The notes beneath the pieces were generated by a model. It was not told the DNA's origin. It searched no databases and saw nothing but the letters and a program-made list of their open reading frames with translations. DNA of 37,041 bases from Deltaproteobacteria bacterium (GTDB taxonomy: Bacteria; Desulfobacterota; RBG-13-43-22): positions 1 through 37,041 of the forward strand of contig JACRCK010000065.1 of the NCBI GenBank assembly GCA_016219065.1, in the 5' to 3' direction. This document shows, in pieces, positions 35,330 to 37,041 of this stretch. Position 1 is the first letter of the stretch; each line of letters starts with the position of its first letter. A program made the position numbers and the translations under genes.

Positions 35330-36073
35330 ATGAAACATTTAAACTGGAAATTCCTGCTGGTTTCTTTTTTGCTGGCCCTCTCGGCCTTCTTCTACCTGCT
35401 GCAGATCGAGCTGTTTCACAAACCGGGGGACACCGCCTTCTATTTTTTTCAGGACCTGGCTTTTGTACCCATTCAGGTGCTGTTGGTCACTCTGATCATC
35501 AACCGCCTGCTGGTGGTCCGGGAAAAAAGGGCCACCTTGAATAAATTAAATATGATCGTCGGGGTCTTTTTCAGTGAAATCGGCGTCCGGTTGATGACCT
35601 ATTTTTACCGGCTCGAACCGCGGGCCCGGGAAATCGAGCAGTCCCTCTGGGTCCGGGAGGACTGGACCCGGCAGCAACTGATCAAAACCGGCAAGCTGTT
35701 TAAAAAATACCCATACCAGGTGACGTTTCAACCGGAACTGCTGGAGGAGCTGCGGTCCTTTCTGCTGGGCAAACGGGAACTGCTGCTCCGGCTTCTGGAA
35801 AACCCTAACCTGCTGGAGCACGACACCTTCACCGATCTGTTGCTGGCCGTCTTCCACCTGCACGACGAACTGACCGGCCGGGAACAGGTGACCGATCTGC
35901 CGGAAAAGGACCGCGCCCACCTGTCCGGAGACATCAAACGGGCCATGCAGTGGGTGGTCTCGGAGTGGTTCCTCTACCTTCGGCACCTCAAGGAAAACTA
36001 TCCCTACCTCTATTCCCTGGAGGTGCGGCGGAATCCCTTCGATCCGCAGGCGTCGATATATATCAAAAAATAG
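35330..36073 (+). CDS. Hypothetical two-helix inner-membrane protein
   Basis: No named family is recognised. The 247-residue protein has two N-terminal membrane segments (~8-27 and ~43-62). A long, charged, helix-rich cytoplasmic part rich in Leu, Glu and Arg follows (for example QPELLEELRSFLLGKRELLLRLLE), and then WVVSEWFLYLRHLKENYPYLYSLEVRRNPFDP near the end. The build suggests a membrane-anchored sensor or scaffold without a catalytic domain. The ATG at 35330 follows GGGAG, and a TATAAT box lies at 35282-35287 without a convincing -35. It is divergent from the Cys-motif protein gene; a functional link is possible but not shown. Confidence 0.75.
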   Translation: MKHLNWKFLLVSFLLALSAFFYLLQIELFHKPGDTAFYFFQDLAFVPIQVLLVTLIINRLLVVREKRATLNKLNMIVGVFFSEIGVRLMTYFYRLEPRAREIEQSLWVREDWTRQQLIKTGKLFKKYPYQVTFQPELLEELRSFLLGKRELLLRLLENPNLLEHDTFTDLLLAVFHLHDELTGREQVTDLPEKDRAHLSGDIKRAMQWVVSEWFLYLRHLKENYPYLYSLEVRRNPFDPQASIYIKK

Positions 36074-36144
36074 ATAAAAGGCCTTAATCTCTATGCATAT
36101 GCCTTATAAAACGCCGCTGCCGTAAACTTAACAAATTCTTCTGT

Positions 36145-37041
36145 TCACTCCATTTTTTCCACGGTCGATTCAATCGTTTCAATTAATTCCATAGCTGCGT
36201 AAAGCCGGTACCGCTCCCTTCCGGTCATCTCGGTTAAAATCCCGGCACCGACCAGTTTCCCGATGATTTGGGCCCCAGATCGGCGGGTTACTTTCAAGAA
36301 TCTAGTTGCCGCCGGTATGCTCAGGATCGGATATTCAAAGAGCCGATCCACCAACTGCAGCAGCAACGCCGAAGACCGGGCCTCCTGGAACTTGGCTCGA
36401 TACCCCTGCCAAAGCCCCAGCAGTCGAGTCGTCCTTTGCATCGCGTCCCGAGATTGTTCGATTACCCCTTCCAAGAAGAAGTCAATCCAGGAGCGCCATT
36501 TTCCGGCAGTGCTGATATCCAGAAGTCTTTGGTAATATTCCCGGCGCCGCCTTTCGAAAAAGGCGCTCAAATATAAAAGGGGCTGGGTCAATAAGCCTTC
36601 CTGGCACAAAAGCAGGGAAATCAACAGGCGCCCGATCCTCCCGTTTCCGTCCAGGAAAGGGTGAATGGCTTCAAACTGATAGTGGACCAGCGCTATTTTT
36701 ATAAGCGGGGGAAGATCGGAGCTACTGTGGAAATACTTTTCCAGATCACCCAAGGCTTCCTTCATTTCCGGTGGTGGGGGCGGCACAAAAATCGCATCCA
36801 TGAGCGTGCAGCCGGACGGTCCAATCCAGTTCTGAGAGCGTCGGAATTCCCCTGGGGTCCAGTGTTCCCCCCTGACTCCGGAAAGCAGTATCTCATGGAG
36901 TTCCCGGATCAATCTAAGGCTTAACGGCAACTCATCAATTCGTTTTAGGGAAAATTCAAGGGCCTTCACGTAGTTGGCAACTTCCCGGACATCCGATGGC
37001 GTTTTTCTCGCCGGGATCGCTTTCTCTGATTCTGCTGCCTC
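36145..37041 (-). CDS. Fic-family protein with C-terminal winged helix (5' end beyond the window)
   Basis: Fic enzymes transfer AMP or a similar group to target proteins. The active-site loop HPFLDGNGRIGR matches HPFx(D/E)GNGRxxR fully, so the enzyme is probably active. The upstream part has PLSLRLIRELHEILLSGVRG and the GEFRRSQNWIG flap typical of this branch. A C-terminal winged helix (ILSIPAATRFLKVTRRSGAQIIGKL, then GILTEM..RERYRLY) suggests DNA binding. The frame stays open to the right edge (REVANYVKALEF continues it). The GTG at 36969 is therefore probably internal, and the true start with any inhibitory helix lies outside. A toxin or signalling role is inferred from the family. Confidence 0.9.
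   Translation of the reverse strand, partial: EAAESEKAIPARKTPSDVREVANYVKALEFSLKRIDELPLSLRLIRELHEILLSGVRGEHWTPGEFRRSQNWIGPSGCTLMDAIFVPPPPPEMKEALGDLEKYFHSSSDLPPLIKIALVHYQFEAIHPFLDGNGRIGRLLISLLLCQEGLLTQPLLYLSAFFERRRREYYQRLLDISTAGKWRSWIDFFLEGVIEQSRDAMQRTTRLLGLWQGYRAKFQEARSSALLLQLVDRLFEYPILSIPAATRFLKVTRRSGAQIIGKLVGAGILTEMTGRERYRLYAAMELIETIESTVEKME

Overview
The window reads as chromosomal DNA of a GC-rich Gram-negative bacterium, most likely a Desulfobacterota (former Deltaproteobacteria) relative. This is an inference from the gene set: an F-type ATPase cluster with two b-type subunits (b' and b) and no a or c subunit, a mreBCD-mrdA-rodA shape operon, a complete liv amino-acid transporter, and several families of short palindromic intergenic repeats. 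No taxonomic marker RNA is present, and I found no rRNA, tRNA, integrase or CRISPR array.

Left end (1-5250, minus strand): a type I restriction-modification locus that looks damaged. hsdM is intact but unusually long, and carries two copies of a DNA palindrome read in two different frames. It is followed by an AlbA_4/ATP-binding regulator interrupted by an in-frame TAA and carrying an 11-bp tandem repeat, then two small unrecognised ORFs, then an hsdS cut off after part of its first recognition domain. No hsdR lies inside the window. A consensus-like promoter and a terminator-shaped hairpin precede hsdM.

5250-8300: a long non-coding stretch with a decayed LamG-domain remnant and repeats, then a divergent, lidless Hsp70-like gene and a Phd/RelE-type toxin-antitoxin pair with a recognisable promoter/operator.

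8420-13490: livKHMGF, a branched-chain amino-acid (or related amide) ABC importer, with its own promoter and a probable terminator. A 205-bp MITE-like palindromic element sits between livK and livH. A small monooxygenase-fold (ABM) gene follows.

14180-21910: mixed housekeeping and accessory genes. These are an AlgI/AlgJ-like O-acetylation pair, a ChaN-like protein, a DUF456 membrane protein, a DUF2461 protein, a flavodoxin-like reductase, a SAM methyltransferase and a YtfJ-like secreted protein.

22060-28270 (minus): atpF'-atpF-atpH-atpA-atpG-atpD-atpC, with a promoter upstream and an intrinsic terminator downstream. 28430-34000 (minus): mreB-mreC-mreD-mrdA-rodA, the elongasome operon, with two repeats inserted between mreC and mreD. 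34400-36080: two divergent genes of unknown function, one possibly made from a leaderless message. The right edge cuts a Fic-family gene.

The strongest candidates for unusual biology are the protein-coding palindromes in hsdM, the hairpin abutting the hsdM start, the multiple lesions of this restriction locus, and the composite element inside the liv operon.
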